Below are positions 18,227-26,685 of a stretch of DNA of 57,895 nucleotides, one piece after another. Position numbers and translations under genes: made by a program. Position 1 is the first letter of the stretch. Each line of letters opens with the position of its first letter. The notes below the pieces were generated by a model. It saw only the letters and a list, made by a program, of their open reading frames with translations. It was not told the origin of the DNA and made no database searches. This DNA comes from Cyanobium sp. T1B-Tous (GTDB lineage: Bacteria; Cyanobacteriota; Cyanobacteriia; PCC-6307; Cyanobiaceae), in contig NZ_JAGQBE010000011.1 of the NCBI RefSeq assembly GCF_024345475.1, positions 1-57,895 of the forward strand, read 5' to 3'.

Positions 18227-19375
18227 ATGAGCACCCCCGCCGATCGGCGGCTGTCGAGCTACGGCTTCGATCTTCCAGACGCGCGCATCGCCCAGCGCCC
18301 GGTGGAGCCCCGCCATGCCGCCCGCCTGTTGGCGGTGGATCCCCCCGGAGAGGGCCCTGCCCCCCATGCCCGCCATCTGAGCGTGTGGGACCTACAGCAG
18401 GAGCTGCAATCGGGGGATTTGCTGGTGGTGAATGACACCCGGGTGCTGCGGGCCCGCCTGGAGGCGCGCCGGTCCAGTGGCGGCGCCGTGGAACTGCTCG
18501 TGCTCGAGCCCTGGCAGGGAGACCAGGCCTTGCCCCAGGGCAGCGGTCAATGGCTCTGCCTGGCCAAGCCGGCCAAGAAACTCCAGCCGGGCGATTGGAT
18601 TGAGCTGGTGGCCGGCGATCAGCCCCCGCTGCCCGTGCAGGTGCTGGGCAGCGACCCCGCCACCGGCGGTCGCATCGTGCAGTTTCCGGCCGAGTGCGGG
18701 GATGCGGCCGCCCTCGAGCCGCTGCTGGTGCGCTACGGCGCCATTCCCCTGCCGCCCTACATCCACGAGCACGACGCCAGCGACAACGAGCGCTACCAGA
18801 CCCGCTATGCCGCCCGCCCTGGAGCCGTGGCGGCACCCACGGCGGGCCTGCACCTCAGCGACGACTTGCTGGCGGCGATTCGCGGGCGCGGGGTGGAGCT
18901 GGCCACCACCACCCTGCACGTGGGCCTGGGCACCTTCCGGCCGGTGGAAACGGAAGATCTCAGCCAGCTGCAGCTGCACAGCGAGTGGGTGGAGGTGAGC
19001 CCGGAGCTGGTGGCCGCGGTGGCGGCCTGCCGGGCGCGCGGCGGCCGGGTGATCGCCATCGGCACCACCTCGGTGCGCAGCCTGGAGGCGGTGGCCCAGC
19101 TGCATGGCGGTGAGCTCAAGCCCCACACCGGCCCGGTGAACCTGGTGATCCAGCCCGGTTACCGCTTTGCCGTGGTGCAGGGCCTGCTCACCAACTTCCA
19201 CCTGCCCAAGAGCTCCCTGCTGCTGCTGGTGAGTGCCCTGATCGGCCGCGAGCGCCTGTTGGCCCTCTACACCGAGGCGATCGAGCGCCAGTACCGCTTT
19301 TTTTCCTACGGCGATGCCATGTGGATTTCGCCAGAGGCGGTGCTCAGCAGTGCCCAGCCAATGGGATCAGCTTGA
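18227..19375 (+). CDS. queA: S-adenosylmethionine:tRNA ribosyltransferase-isomerase
   Basis: Transfers and isomerises the ribosyl group of SAM onto 7-aminomethyl-7-deazaguanine in tRNA, giving epoxyqueuosine. Typical QueA segments include [49 protein letters not shown] and [13 protein letters not shown]. At 382 residues it is full length. The start is the ATG at 18227. It ends overlapping the convergent exported-protein gene by 9 bases. Confidence 0.96.
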   Translation: MSTPADRRLSSYGFDLPDARIAQRPVEPRHAARLLAVDPPGEGPAPHARHLSVWDLQQELQSGDLLVVNDTRVLRARLEARRSSGGAVELLVLEPWQGDQALPQGSGQWLCLAKPAKKLQPGDWIELVAGDQPPLPVQVLGSDPATGGRIVQFPAECGDAAALEPLLVRYGAIPLPPYIHEHDASDNERYQTRYAARPGAVAAPTAGLHLSDDLLAAIRGRGVELATTTLHVGLGTFRPVETEDLSQLQLHSEWVEVSPELVAAVAACRARGGRVIAIGTTSVRSLEAVAQLHGGELKPHTGPVNLVIQPGYRFAVVQGLLTNFHLPKSSLLLLVSALIGRERLLALYTEAIERQYRFFSYGDAMWISPEAVLSSAQPMGSA

Positions 19376-20440
19376 GGTCACGCGGGCATGGTGTTCGTCG
19401 CCCTTCGCTGCTGCTGAGGGGTGCCGACGGCTCTCCAGGAGTCGCCAGCCCGCCACCGCCAGCCCACCGCCGAGGGCCAACACCAGCAGGTCGCGCAGCC
19501 AACCTGGCAGCCTGCCGGCCAGGCTTTCGGGAAGGGGAGTGCCTTTGGGGTCGGGCCCATAGGCCACCTGGCAGGCAGCATTGAGCAACTGGGCCTGGGC
19601 GGCCGTGCTGGGCACCTGACCGTCAAGCAGACCCGCTTGGCAGTTCGCCGCCCCCTTGATCGGCGGGCTGCCAGCCACGGCGTAGCTGAAGTCGGCGCCC
19701 GCTGTGCCCACCGAGTCAACGGTGGCGTAATTCAATTGATAGTCGCTATTGGGGACCTCAATGACGGGTGACTGTTGTTCGGAGGCGGCGTTGACCAGGG
19801 CGCTGATCACGTCGGCTCCGGCTAGGGCCGCCAGGCCCCAGCCCGGTGATGCATTGCCCCACCACCCCCAGGTGTCGGGGCCCCAGTTGTACCAGCCATA
19901 TCCCCAGGGACGGTTTCCCCAGTAACCCCCATTGGCCCAGTTGTTGTTCCAGCCGCCGTAGTTGCGGTTGTAGAAGTTGGTCTCGCGGTTGACCTGGCTG
20001 TTGAGGCGATTGGAATCGACATTGCCCCAGCTGCGGTCGCTGCCACCTTGGTTGAAACGGCGGAACTGGTCCGCGGAGATGTTGTGGCCGGTCCAGGAGG
20101 TGCGGCTGCCGGTTCCGAAGGAGGGATGACTGCCGCTGTAGCCCTGATTCAGGTCCCGCTCCATGGGTCGGTCTGTCGGTGCGGCACGCTCGATCGGTGC
20201 TGCCGGCTGAAGCGGTGCTGACTCAACGCGTGGCGCGCTGAAGCGGTACGAGCCACCGCCCCCTCCGCTGAAGCTGCCCCCGCTGAAGCCACCTGAGCTG
20301 AAGCCACCGCCACGAAAAGCTTCACCGCCACCAAAACCGCCGCCGCCGCCACCACCGCCCCGGGCCTCCGCCGTCAGAGGGGCCACACCAGCACCGACCA
20401 GCAAGACAGCACTGAGAGCAAGGGTGGTGGACTTCAACAT
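19367..20440 (-). CDS. Exported Gly/Asn/Trp-rich protein with C-terminal anchor
   Basis: Predicted secreted or surface protein of 357 residues. A signal peptide ([18 protein letters not shown], cleavage near AEA) is followed by a poly-Gly/Ser/Phe segment (about 25-65), then a region rich in Asn, Tyr, Trp and Gly (about 110-175, e.g. [16 protein letters not shown]). A globular region with two Cys follows, and a C-terminal hydrophobic helix (about 322-340) precedes a charged tail. I know no characterised family. The long upstream extension of this frame (to 20731) is discarded in favour of the ATG that starts the signal peptide. It resembles cell-surface proteins more than enzymes. Confidence 0.78.
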   Translation of the reverse strand: MLKSTTLALSAVLLVGAGVAPLTAEARGGGGGGGGFGGGEAFRGGGFSSGGFSGGSFSGGGGGSYRFSAPRVESAPLQPAAPIERAAPTDRPMERDLNQGYSGSHPSFGTGSRTSWTGHNISADQFRRFNQGGSDRSWGNVDSNRLNSQVNRETNFYNRNYGGWNNNWANGGYWGNRPWGYGWYNWGPDTWGWWGNASPGWGLAALAGADVISALVNAASEQQSPVIEVPNSDYQLNYATVDSVGTAGADFSYAVAGSPPIKGAANCQAGLLDGQVPSTAAQAQLLNAACQVAYGPDPKGTPLPESLAGRLPGWLRDLLVLALGGGLAVAGWRLLESRRHPSAAAKGDEHHARVTSS

Positions 20441-20550
20441 CCCGAAGATGGCAGACCAGGCCTCTGGATGTTCTGCAGCAGTGAAGACCCTGTCAGCGCC
20501 TCTGGCACGATTGTTGATGTCCCGCGTCCGGCGCGTCCTGGTAGGCCAAC

Positions 20551-20576
20551 AAAAAGCCCCCGGGATCACCGGGGGC
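20551..20576 (-). terminator. Rho-independent terminator after sodB
   Basis: Perfect 8-bp stem GCCCCCGG (20556-20563) with CCGGGGGC (20569-20576) and a 5-base loop, followed on the minus strand by five T residues (20555-20551). It lies 40 bases beyond the sodB stop. Confidence 0.9.
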
Positions 20577-20616
20577 CTTGGCATGGAGGAGCGAACTCCT
20601 CCGTTGCTGCGGACGT

Positions 20617-21216
20617 TCAGGCGGCGGCCAGGTTGGCGGCCACGAAGTCCCAGTTCACCAGCTTCTCGAGGAAGGTGGTCATGTAATCGGGACGGCGGTT
20701 CTGATAGTCGAGGTAGTAGGCGTGCTCCCACACATCCATGGTGAGCAGGGCCTTCTGACCGTGGGCCAGGGGCAGATCGGCGTTGGGGGTCTTGGTGACC
20801 TTCAGGGTGCCGTTGTCGAGCACCAGCCAGGCCCAGCCGCTGCCGAACTGGGTGGCGCCGGCGGCCTTGAACGCCTCGACGAAGGCCTCGAAGCTGCCGA
20901 AGTCAGCGTTGATCTTGTCGGCCAGGGCGCCGGTGGGCTGGCCGCCGCCACCGGGCTTCATGCACTGCCAGTAGAAGCTGTGGTTCCACACCTGGGCGGC
21001 GTTGTTGAACACGCCGGCCTTGCCAGCGTCCCCGGCCACGGCGGTGATGGTGTCCTCGAGGCTCTTGCCGTCCAGGTCGGTTCCTGCCACCAGGTTGTTC
21101 AGGTTGGTGACGTAGGCGGCGTGGTGCTTGCCGTGGTGGAACTCAAGGGTCGAGCGGGAGATGTTGGGCTCGAGCGCATCGAGGCCGTAGGGCAGCGCGG
21201 GCAGCGTATGAGCCAT
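20617..21216 (-). CDS. sodB: Iron superoxide dismutase
   Basis: Converts superoxide to O2 and H2O2. Metal ligands are visible in [16 protein letters not shown] and [13 protein letters not shown]. The segment [10 protein letters not shown] and the pattern around [12 protein letters not shown] suit the Fe type. The length (199) is typical and there is no signal peptide, so it is cytosolic. It is transcribed alone or with the FKBP gene upstream (47-base gap) and ends at a clear terminator. Confidence 0.95.
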   Translation of the reverse strand: MAHTLPALPYGLDALEPNISRSTLEFHHGKHHAAYVTNLNNLVAGTDLDGKSLEDTITAVAGDAGKAGVFNNAAQVWNHSFYWQCMKPGGGGQPTGALADKINADFGSFEAFVEAFKAAGATQFGSGWAWLVLDNGTLKVTKTPNADLPLAHGQKALLTMDVWEHAYYLDYQNRRPDYMTTFLEKLVNWDFVAANLAAA

Positions 21217-21263
21217 GAAGGGGGGTAGAGCGAGGGTGCATCTTAACGATCACGCCCCGACCC

Positions 21264-21905
21264 TCAGCCGCCGATGCGCAGCAGTTCCACTTCGAAGGTG
21301 AGGGTGGCATTGGGAGGAATCACGCCGCCGGCTCCCCGCTCGCCATAGGCGAGGTCGGGGGGGATCACCAGCTTGCGCTTGCCGCCCACCTTCATGCCGG
21401 CCACGCCCTCATCCCAGCCCTGGATCACCCGGCCGCCGCCGAGGGGGAAGGAGAAGGGGCCGCGCCCGTAGCTGCTGTCGAATTCGGTGCCGTTGGCCAG
21501 GGTGCCGCGGTAGTTCACCACCACGGTCTGGCCAGCGATGGCCTCGGCGCCGTCACCCACCACCAGGTCGGTGATGCGCAGTCCGCTGGGGGTGGTGCGC
21601 TCCTTGGGGGCATTGAGCTCGCCGCCGAGGCCAGCGGCCTGGGCCAGATCGCCGTTGGAGGCCATGCCGTCGTCGGTTGCCATAACAAAAAGGGTGGGGT
21701 TGGGGTCGTCGGGGTCCAGTTCGAAGCTGCTGGTCACCGCCGGTTGGCTGCGGGGGCTGGCCGGTGCTGGGGTGGCCAGCGCCGCCTCGGCCGTGGCGCC
21801 ACCGGCACTGGCCGCCGCCACGGTGGTGGGGCTCACCAGCTGACTGACCAGGGCCAGCAACAGGCAGGCCACAAACACGGCGGAGCTGATCAGGATGTCG
21901 CGCAT
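21264..21905 (-). CDS. FKBP-type peptidyl-prolyl isomerase, membrane-anchored or exported
   Basis: Proline isomerase/chaperone. The C-terminal ~110 residues are a canonical FKBP domain ([54 protein letters not shown]). The N-terminus is a hydrophobic signal or anchor ([20 protein letters not shown]), followed by an Ala/Pro-rich linker, so it acts in the periplasm or thylakoid lumen. The ATG at 21905 is preferred to a TTG at 21944 that overlaps the preceding gene. It follows the phasin-like gene and precedes sodB. Confidence 0.92.
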   Translation of the reverse strand: MRDILISSAVFVACLLLALVSQLVSPTTVAAASAGGATAEAALATPAPASPRSQPAVTSSFELDPDDPNPTLFVMATDDGMASNGDLAQAAGLGGELNAPKERTTPSGLRITDLVVGDGAEAIAGQTVVVNYRGTLANGTEFDSSYGRGPFSFPLGGGRVIQGWDEGVAGMKVGGKRKLVIPPDLAYGERGAGGVIPPNATLTFEVELLRIGG

Positions 21906-21940
21906 GGGAACCCGCGGGTTGGCCTGATTCTGCCGCTTGA

Positions 21941-22297
21941 TCAATCGGGAATGTCCAGGTCTTCGGAGACCTCAGCGCCCGGGCGCTGGCGCAGGGCCCT
22001 CTCCAGCCGGTCGATCCGGCCCCGCAGTTCATCCAGTTCCCGCTGACGGGCCAGGCCCAGGTCCTGCAGCAACTGGTCTTTGTTGCGCTCCAGCTGGCGC
22101 TCCGCCTGTTGTTCCAGTTCCGGTGTCTCGCCGCGCAGGGCCTTGAGCACGTCATCCACCAGGGCCGGGGCCTGGCTGGGATCGAGCTTGCCGCTGCGCA
22201 CCCAGGCTTGGGTCACGGTGCGCAGCCGTTCCGACACCAGGGAGGTGGTGCCGAGGCCGCGCAGCAGCAGCTGTTGGAGCGGGTTGTTGGGGTCCAT
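21941..22297 (-). CDS. Phasin-like helical protein
   Basis: Protein of 118 residues beginning [19 protein letters not shown]. It is nearly all helix, with a charged heptad-like region (about 58-105) suggesting a coiled coil. It resembles cyanobacterial proteins annotated as phasins (granule-associated amphipathic proteins), but no polyhydroxyalkanoate genes are present in the window, so granule binding is speculative. It is divergent from lnt (48 bases) and immediately upstream of the FKBP gene. Confidence 0.72.
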   Translation of the reverse strand: MDPNNPLQQLLLRGLGTTSLVSERLRTVTQAWVRSGKLDPSQAPALVDDVLKALRGETPELEQQAERQLERNKDQLLQDLGLARQRELDELRGRIDRLERALRQRPGAEVSEDLDIPD

Positions 22298-22345
22298 GGG
22301 CGCAACTGTCCTGCTTCACCCTGGCGCTTCCTACGCTCACCTGCC

Positions 22346-23803
22346 ATGGGCAATGACCGGCTAGGGGGATGGTGGCTAGCGGGGGGTGGTGGCCTGCTGG
22401 CCGGCCTGGCGCTGCCTCCCCTCGGGTGGCCGCCGCTGCTGTGGCTGGCGTTGGCGGGGCTGTGGGCCCTGCCGGGCTCGGCCATCGGGGCCCGCGGCGG
22501 GGTTCTCTGGGGTGGCGCCGCCGTGCTGGTGAGTCACCGCTGGTTGCTGGGCCTCCATCCCCTCGACTGGATCGGCGTGCCCGGTCCCCTGAGCCTGCCC
22601 CTGGCGGGCTCGTTGTTGGCGATCTGCGCCCTGGCCGGCGCGTTGCTGGTGGGCCTGTGGGTGGGGCTGGCTCGCCGCCTGGACCCCCGCCGGCCCAGCA
22701 GTGCCCTGCTGCTGAGCGGGGGCTGGGGCCTGGTGGAGGTGGGGTTGGCCAAGGGCCCCCTGTTCTGGCTGGGGTTGGGGGCGGCGGCCCTGCCCGGCGA
22801 TCGCCCCCTGGCCGGCCTGGCCGCCCTGGGGGGGAGTGGTCTGCTGGCGGCGGTGCAGCTGCTGCTGGGCTGGTGCCTGTGGCGCTGCTGCACGGTGCCC
22901 CAGCGGCGGCGCTGGATTGCCGCCACGGTGGCGGCGGTGCTGCTCAGCCATGGCCTGGGTGCTGCCCTGTTGCTGGCGGCGCCCGCCGAGGGCCGCGAGT
23001 CCGAGCGGGTGCTGGTGCTGCAGCCGGCCATCCCCACCCGCCAGAAGTTTGCGTGGGCCCAGCAGCAACGGCTCCAGCAACGGCTGGCGGCAGCTTTGGT
23101 GGAGGCCCGGCAGCGTGGGGCCACGGTGGTGCTGTTGCCCGAGGGTGCCCTGGGGCTGGAGCCCCAGCTTGCGGATGGTGCCGCCGTGGAGCTGATCAGC
23201 GGCGGCTTCCACTCCCTTGAGCCGGCTGGCGAGCCTGAGCAGCGCAGTGCCTTGTTGCGGTTTGCCCCGGGGGAGCGGCAGGCGAGCAGCTGGCTCGACA
23301 AGCACCGTCTGGTGCCGCTGGGCGAATGGGTGCCCCTGGCCGGGTTGATCCGCTGGAGCGGCCTGTCGGCGGTGGGGGGGCTCCAGCCGGGGGGCCCCTC
23401 CCGGCTGTTGCTGAGGCCAGCCGGGGCCATTGCCGGGGCGATCTGTTACGAGCTCTCCGACGGCGCCGCTCTGGCCACTGCGACCCGGGAGGGCGCGGGC
23501 TGGCTGTTGGCCAGTGCCAACCTCGATCCCTACCCACTGATGCTGCAGCAGCAATTTCAGGCCCTGGCCCAGTTGCGGGCGATCGAGACGGGGCGGTGGC
23601 TGGTGAGCGCGGCCAATACGGGGCCCAGCCTGCTGGTGAATGCCCGGGGCGAGGTGGTGGCCTCGCTCCCTTCGGAGCGGGCCGCCACCGGGGTGTTTGA
23701 CCTGCCCCGCCTGCAGGGCCTCACGCCCTACGACCGCTGGGGTGAGGCCCCGCTGCTGTTGCTGCTGGCAGGGGCAGGTGTGCGGCGCTGGCGTTACTCC
23801 TAG
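22346..23803 (+). CDS. lnt: Apolipoprotein N-acyltransferase
   Basis: Adds the third acyl chain to the N-terminal Cys of lipoproteins. About eight hydrophobic segments fill residues 1-220, followed by a nitrilase-type domain. The catalytic triad is in place: Glu266 (LLPEGAL), Lys319 (DKHRLVPLGEW) and Cys367 (AICYELSDG), with spacings close to the E. coli enzyme. At 485 residues it is of usual size. The ATG at 22346 is chosen because earlier in-frame codons lie in the divergent phasin-like gene. Its candidate substrates include the small lipoprotein encoded at 31.6 kb. Confidence 0.92.
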   Translation: MGNDRLGGWWLAGGGGLLAGLALPPLGWPPLLWLALAGLWALPGSAIGARGGVLWGGAAVLVSHRWLLGLHPLDWIGVPGPLSLPLAGSLLAICALAGALLVGLWVGLARRLDPRRPSSALLLSGGWGLVEVGLAKGPLFWLGLGAAALPGDRPLAGLAALGGSGLLAAVQLLLGWCLWRCCTVPQRRRWIAATVAAVLLSHGLGAALLLAAPAEGRESERVLVLQPAIPTRQKFAWAQQQRLQQRLAAALVEARQRGATVVLLPEGALGLEPQLADGAAVELISGGFHSLEPAGEPEQRSALLRFAPGERQASSWLDKHRLVPLGEWVPLAGLIRWSGLSAVGGLQPGGPSRLLLRPAGAIAGAICYELSDGAALATATREGAGWLLASANLDPYPLMLQQQFQALAQLRAIETGRWLVSAANTGPSLLVNARGEVVASLPSERAATGVFDLPRLQGLTPYDRWGEAPLLLLLAGAGVRRWRYS

Positions 23804-23834
23804 CTTGACCTCAGCACAAGCACCTGGGCTTGCA

Positions 23835-24479
23835 ATGGGTTTGCCGCCGGATCAGTCAGAGCGCCCGCTCAATCTCGAGCTTGAGATTGCGACGGCTGAG
23901 GGGGATGGCACCACCTTGCGCCGCCGGATCACGGTGAAGCGCTTTCGCCTCAGCCCGTGCGGCACCGCCGTGACCCTGGGGGCCCACTGCCACCACCGGG
24001 GTGACTTTCAGGACTTTGACTCCGCGGCGATCCTCCAGTGCCTGGATCCGGAATCGGCCGCGGTGGTGGATGACCTGCCGGCCTTTCTCTGGTCTTGCTA
24101 CAGCGGCTCCCGCCAGGGGCGGCTTGAAGGGCTGATCGCTCAGTTCGCCGACGAGCTGGCGGTGCTGCTCCATCTGGGCCGGGCCGATGGGGTGTTGCAG
24201 ACCCAGGAGAAGCAGCGCATCGCCGCCTACCTGGTGGAACGGGCCGGTGCGGCCAGCCCTCCGGCGGCGGAGATCGCGCCCCAGCTCAGCTGGCTGGAGA
24301 GCCCCTCGGAGGAGCGGTTCCACGCGGCGTTGGAGCAGCTCGCCAGCCTGGATCCGGCTCTGCGGCGTCGCTTGGTGGAGATCGGCCGGGAGGTGGTGGA
24401 CGTCAAAACCTCTCGCGATGGCCTGGAACAGCCCCGCTTGGATGCCCTGGTTTCGGCCCTGCTGCCGGGTTGCGGCTGA
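23835..24479 (+). CDS. Conserved hypothetical protein with TerB-like C-terminal region
   Basis: Unknown function, 214 residues. The N-terminal ~75 residues form a beta-rich segment (RRITVKRFRLSPCG, LGAHCHHRGDFQDF) resembling WYL-like small barrels. The middle (ADELAVLLHLGRADGVLQTQEKQRIAAYL) resembles the acidic helical core of TerB/DjlA-like domains. Both assignments are by pattern only. Its last 77 bases overlap the convergent cytochrome-like gene, an unusually long 3' overlap. It follows lnt by 31 bases. Confidence 0.7.
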   Translation: MGLPPDQSERPLNLELEIATAEGDGTTLRRRITVKRFRLSPCGTAVTLGAHCHHRGDFQDFDSAAILQCLDPESAAVVDDLPAFLWSCYSGSRQGRLEGLIAQFADELAVLLHLGRADGVLQTQEKQRIAAYLVERAGAASPPAAEIAPQLSWLESPSEERFHAALEQLASLDPALRRRLVEIGREVVDVKTSRDGLEQPRLDALVSALLPGCG

Positions 24480-24942
24480 AATCTGCGCTCAGCATCGATT
24501 GGGCCAGGCGCCAGCCGCCGAGCCGCAGCACGCCCCAGAGGTGGCTCGCGACGGCTGCGCCGATCAACAGCCAGGCCAGCAGGTGCACGCCGTAAGCGAG
24601 GTGATGGAGCTGGCCCGTGCGCGGCCAGTCCTCCCGCATCAACTTGCCGCTGCCGATGGCCAGAGCCAGGGCGAGCAGGGGGATGGCATTGGTGGGTCGC
24701 TGCAGCCGCCGGCGTCCTTTGGTGAGGGCATAGGCCGTCAGCAGGACGGCCAGGGGCAAGAGCACCACGCCGAAGCTGCCGTGGAGGTCAACCCAGTTGC
24801 CCGGCACGGTGAGAGGCAACCGTCCCCAGCGGCCGTCGTAGGTGCTGTAAACCACGAATCCACTCAGCCAGCAGCCCAGCACGGCCAAGGCCGTGGTGCC
24901 ATGCAGAACGCGCAGCAGGGCGGGTGGGGTTGGACGAGCCAT
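24403..24942 (-). CDS. Cytochrome b561/DUF4405-like membrane protein
   Basis: Protein of 179 residues with four hydrophobic segments and paired histidines at helix positions suited to b-type haem (LHGTTALAVLGCW, WVDLHGSFGVVLL, HHLAYGVHLLAW, VASHLWGVL). It resembles small di-haem cytochrome b561-type electron carriers. The ATG at 24942 excludes an upstream out-of-family extension. It is the last gene of a minus-strand run DUF2811-crcB-crcB-cytochrome and overlaps the convergent TerB-like gene by 77 bases. Partner and redox role are unknown. Confidence 0.78.
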   Translation of the reverse strand: MARPTPPALLRVLHGTTALAVLGCWLSGFVVYSTYDGRWGRLPLTVPGNWVDLHGSFGVVLLPLAVLLTAYALTKGRRRLQRPTNAIPLLALALAIGSGKLMREDWPRTGQLHHLAYGVHLLAWLLIGAAVASHLWGVLRLGGWRLAQSMLSADFSRNPAAGPKPGHPSGAVPGHRERF

Positions 24943-24958
24943 GGGCTCCTGGTTGGGG

Positions 24959-25384
24959 TCAGCGGGCTGGTGGGGAGTCTGGCCGCCACCGCCCGAGGGC
25001 GTGTCCCAGGGCCACCAGCACCAGGCCGCCCAGCAGGCTGGCCACCAGCACCACCAGGCTGTCCCAGACCTCACCGCCCCGCAGGGCGCGGGCCAGTTGC
25101 AGCATCCAGGAGGAGAAGGTGGTGAGGGATCCGCAGAAGCCGATGCCCGCCCACAGCATCAGCCGCCTGCGCCGGGCCGACTGGGCCAGCACCAGGCCCA
25201 GCAGCAGGCAGCCCACCATGTTGGCGACGAAGTCGGCCTCCACCAAGCCGCGCAGGCCGCCCACTCCCGCCGTGCCGAGCCCCTCGAGGCGCCAGCGCAG
25301 CAGGGCCCCCGGGATGGCACCGGCGGCCACCAGGGCCAGGTCACGCAGGTCACCGTGCAGGCTTCGGGAGGGCGTGGCGCTCAT
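24959..25384 (-). CDS. crcB: Fluoride channel CrcB/Fluc, subunit 1
   Basis: Small four-TM protein (141 residues) that exports fluoride as a dimer. The signature GFCGSLTTFSSW is intact and an Asn in the second helix (ANMVGC) corresponds to the conserved pore Asn. It overlaps the preceding paralogue by 4 bases (ATGA). Two adjacent, non-identical subunits suggest a heterodimer, as in other bacteria with paired genes. Confidence 0.92.
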   Translation of the reverse strand: MSATPSRSLHGDLRDLALVAAGAIPGALLRWRLEGLGTAGVGGLRGLVEADFVANMVGCLLLGLVLAQSARRRRLMLWAGIGFCGSLTTFSSWMLQLARALRGGEVWDSLVVLVASLLGGLVLVALGHALGRWRPDSPPAR

Positions 25385-25770
25385 GTCACGGCCCCCAGGG
25401 ACAGGCCCGTCAGCATCGCCAGCAGGCCCCCGCCCACGGAGCCGCCTGCCAGCACGGCGGCCTCTCGCCAGTGGCCTGCCACCAGTTCGGCCCGCAGTTC
25501 GGCGCTGAACGTGGAGAAGGTGCTGAAGCTGCCCAGAAAGCCCGTGCCAATCAACAGCAGCACCCGGCGGGACGCCTCACCACAGCTCTGTTCCAGGCCC
25601 ACCATCAGGCCGAGGGCGAAACAGGCGATCAGGTTCACGCCGAAGGTGCCCCAGTGGCGGCGGGGCAGAACCGGCTCCAGGTGATCCACCACCCGGAAGC
25701 GGAGCCAGGCTCCGGGCACGGCGCCGATGGCCACCAGCAGGGCCTCGCTGCCGGGTGCTCCTGCGGCCAT
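25381..25770 (-). CDS. crcB: Fluoride channel CrcB/Fluc, subunit 2
   Basis: Second Fluc protein (129 residues, four TM). Conserved elements are GAWLRFRV near the N-terminus, the pore Asn in FGVNLIACFALG and the TM3 break GTGFLGSFSTFSTFS. It is translationally coupled to the downstream copy and starts 3 bases before the DUF2811 stop region. I looked for a fluoride riboswitch upstream of the run and found none. Confidence 0.92.
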   Translation of the reverse strand: MAAGAPGSEALLVAIGAVPGAWLRFRVVDHLEPVLPRRHWGTFGVNLIACFALGLMVGLEQSCGEASRRVLLLIGTGFLGSFSTFSTFSAELRAELVAGHWREAAVLAGGSVGGGLLAMLTGLSLGAVT

Positions 25771-25773
25771 GGT

Positions 25774-26025
25774 TCAGCGCTGAGGCGAGGTCAGTGTGCC
25801 GCTCGGATCCTGGCGGCGGAAGAGGCCGTCGAGGTAGTGACGGGCCACGGCGCGGTCCTGGCAGCCGTGCTGAAACAGAAAACCGGCCAGGGCGGCCTGC
25901 ATCAGACGGTATTGATCCCATTGGGGATGCAGGCGGACAAACTCCCGCATCGCGTCGTACAGGTCTTCCGGAAACTGGTTTTCGACCGAGACGGAGTTGG
26001 GGGCGTGGTCCGGGATCTGCAGCAT
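25774..26025 (-). CDS. DUF2811 family protein
   Basis: Small cytosolic cyanobacterial protein (83 residues from the ATG at 26025; an ATG at 26052 is possible). The core FPEDLYDAMREFVRLHPQWD followed by QYRLMQAALAGFLFQHG matches DUF2811. Function is unknown. It is the first gene of the minus-strand run with the fluoride channels. Confidence 0.82.
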   Translation of the reverse strand: MLQIPDHAPNSVSVENQFPEDLYDAMREFVRLHPQWDQYRLMQAALAGFLFQHGCQDRAVARHYLDGLFRRQDPSGTLTSPQR

Positions 26026-26400
26026 GGAGGCAACGGCCTGGGGGCCCCCCATCAGGCCATGGTCCGGCCCCTGGCGTCAAAGGGGGCTCCAGCGCTTGAG
26101 TCCGGCAAGACCCACGGGCTCGCGGACCGGCCCAACGGCACTTTCAGGCTTTTCTGCCGCCGGGCCCGGCCTCGGAAGTCGGCCGGGTCGAAGCGTCAAG
26201 GGGCGGGTCCGTTTTCCCCATCTCCGGCTGAAAGGAGGGGAGGGCGCGGCCCTTTCCCGATGGGGCTCCTGTGGAAAAGGCATCCCGAAACTGGGGAGAA
26301 GGCAACCGGATTGGGGAAAAGATCACTGCTCAGCAGTGGTGATCAATCCCAGGCGGGCCTGCAGCAGCGCTCATCACCGGGCCACCTCCCTTCACGATCT
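26026..26400. other. Non-coding stretch between DUF2811 and hli
   Basis: About 375 bases with no reading frame I can support on either strand. The open frames here lack family features and codon pattern. It must hold the promoter of the DUF2811-crcB run (minus) and the upstream regulatory region of hli (plus). Short GC-rich inverted segments occur (around 26155-26200) but none has the form of a terminator or known riboswitch. Confidence 0.6.
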
Positions 26401-26426
26401 GTTACGATCATTTCAAGTTTCGTAAC
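26401..26426 (+). promoter_or_regulatory. Inverted repeat with HLR1-like half sites before hli
   Basis: GTTACGA (26401-26407) and TCGTAAC (26420-26426) form a perfect 7-bp inverted repeat with a 12-base spacer, 13 bases before the hli ATG. The same stretch read as direct hexamers (GTTACG, then TTTCAA with the right spacing) partly matches the HLR1 element bound by RpaB in cyanobacterial high-light genes (5/6 and 4/6). It could be an operator or a leader hairpin. Confidence 0.45.
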
Positions 26427-26438
26427 TCACGAACATCC

Positions 26439-26582
26439 ATGGCTGAATCCACCACCCGCTTCGGCTTTGTGGCCTTCGCTGAAACCTGGAATGGTCGTCT
26501 GGCCATGCTGGGCTTCGTCATCGGTCTGGGCACCGAGCTGCTCACCGGTCAGGGCATCCTCGGCCAGATCGGCCTGGGCTGA
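26439..26582 (+). CDS. hli: High-light-inducible protein (Hli/Scp)
   Basis: Single-helix chlorophyll-binding protein of 47 residues of the extended LHC family. The motif ExxNxRxAMxGF appears as ETWNGRLAMLGFVIG, forming the one thylakoid membrane helix. The N-terminus is short (MAESTTRFGFVAFA), as in picocyanobacterial Hli proteins. These bind chlorophyll and carotenoid, protect photosystem assembly and are induced by high light. It is followed by a strong terminator and preceded by an inverted repeat. It is shorter than 60 codons and easily missed. It lies 845 bases upstream of the OCP operon. Confidence 0.93.
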   Translation: MAESTTRFGFVAFAETWNGRLAMLGFVIGLGTELLTGQGILGQIGLG

Positions 26583-26621
26583 TCCGGCTCGGCACTGAAA
26601 CCTGAGCCAAGCTCCTCAAGA

Positions 26622-26666
26622 GCACGAAAGACCCGGACGGTTCACCCCGCCCGGGTCTTTTTGTGC
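26622..26666 (+). terminator. Rho-independent terminator after hli
   Basis: AAAGACCCGG (26627-26636) pairs with CCGGGTCTTT (26651-26660) and a T-run follows. Flanking GCAC/GTGC (26622-26625, 26663-26666) can extend the stem. It sits between convergent hli and the methyltransferase gene and may serve both strands. Confidence 0.9.
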
Positions 26667-26685
26667 GGACCGTCCGCGGGCAGGG

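Noticed and set aside
26338-26380. GGTGAT/ATCACC inverted repeat upstream of hli
   Set aside because: Only 6 bp with a spacer of about 30 bases; expected by chance in this composition.
26026-26440. Fluoride riboswitch upstream of the crcB run
   Set aside because: I looked for the conserved GGCGATGG core and partner segments on the minus strand and did not find them in order.
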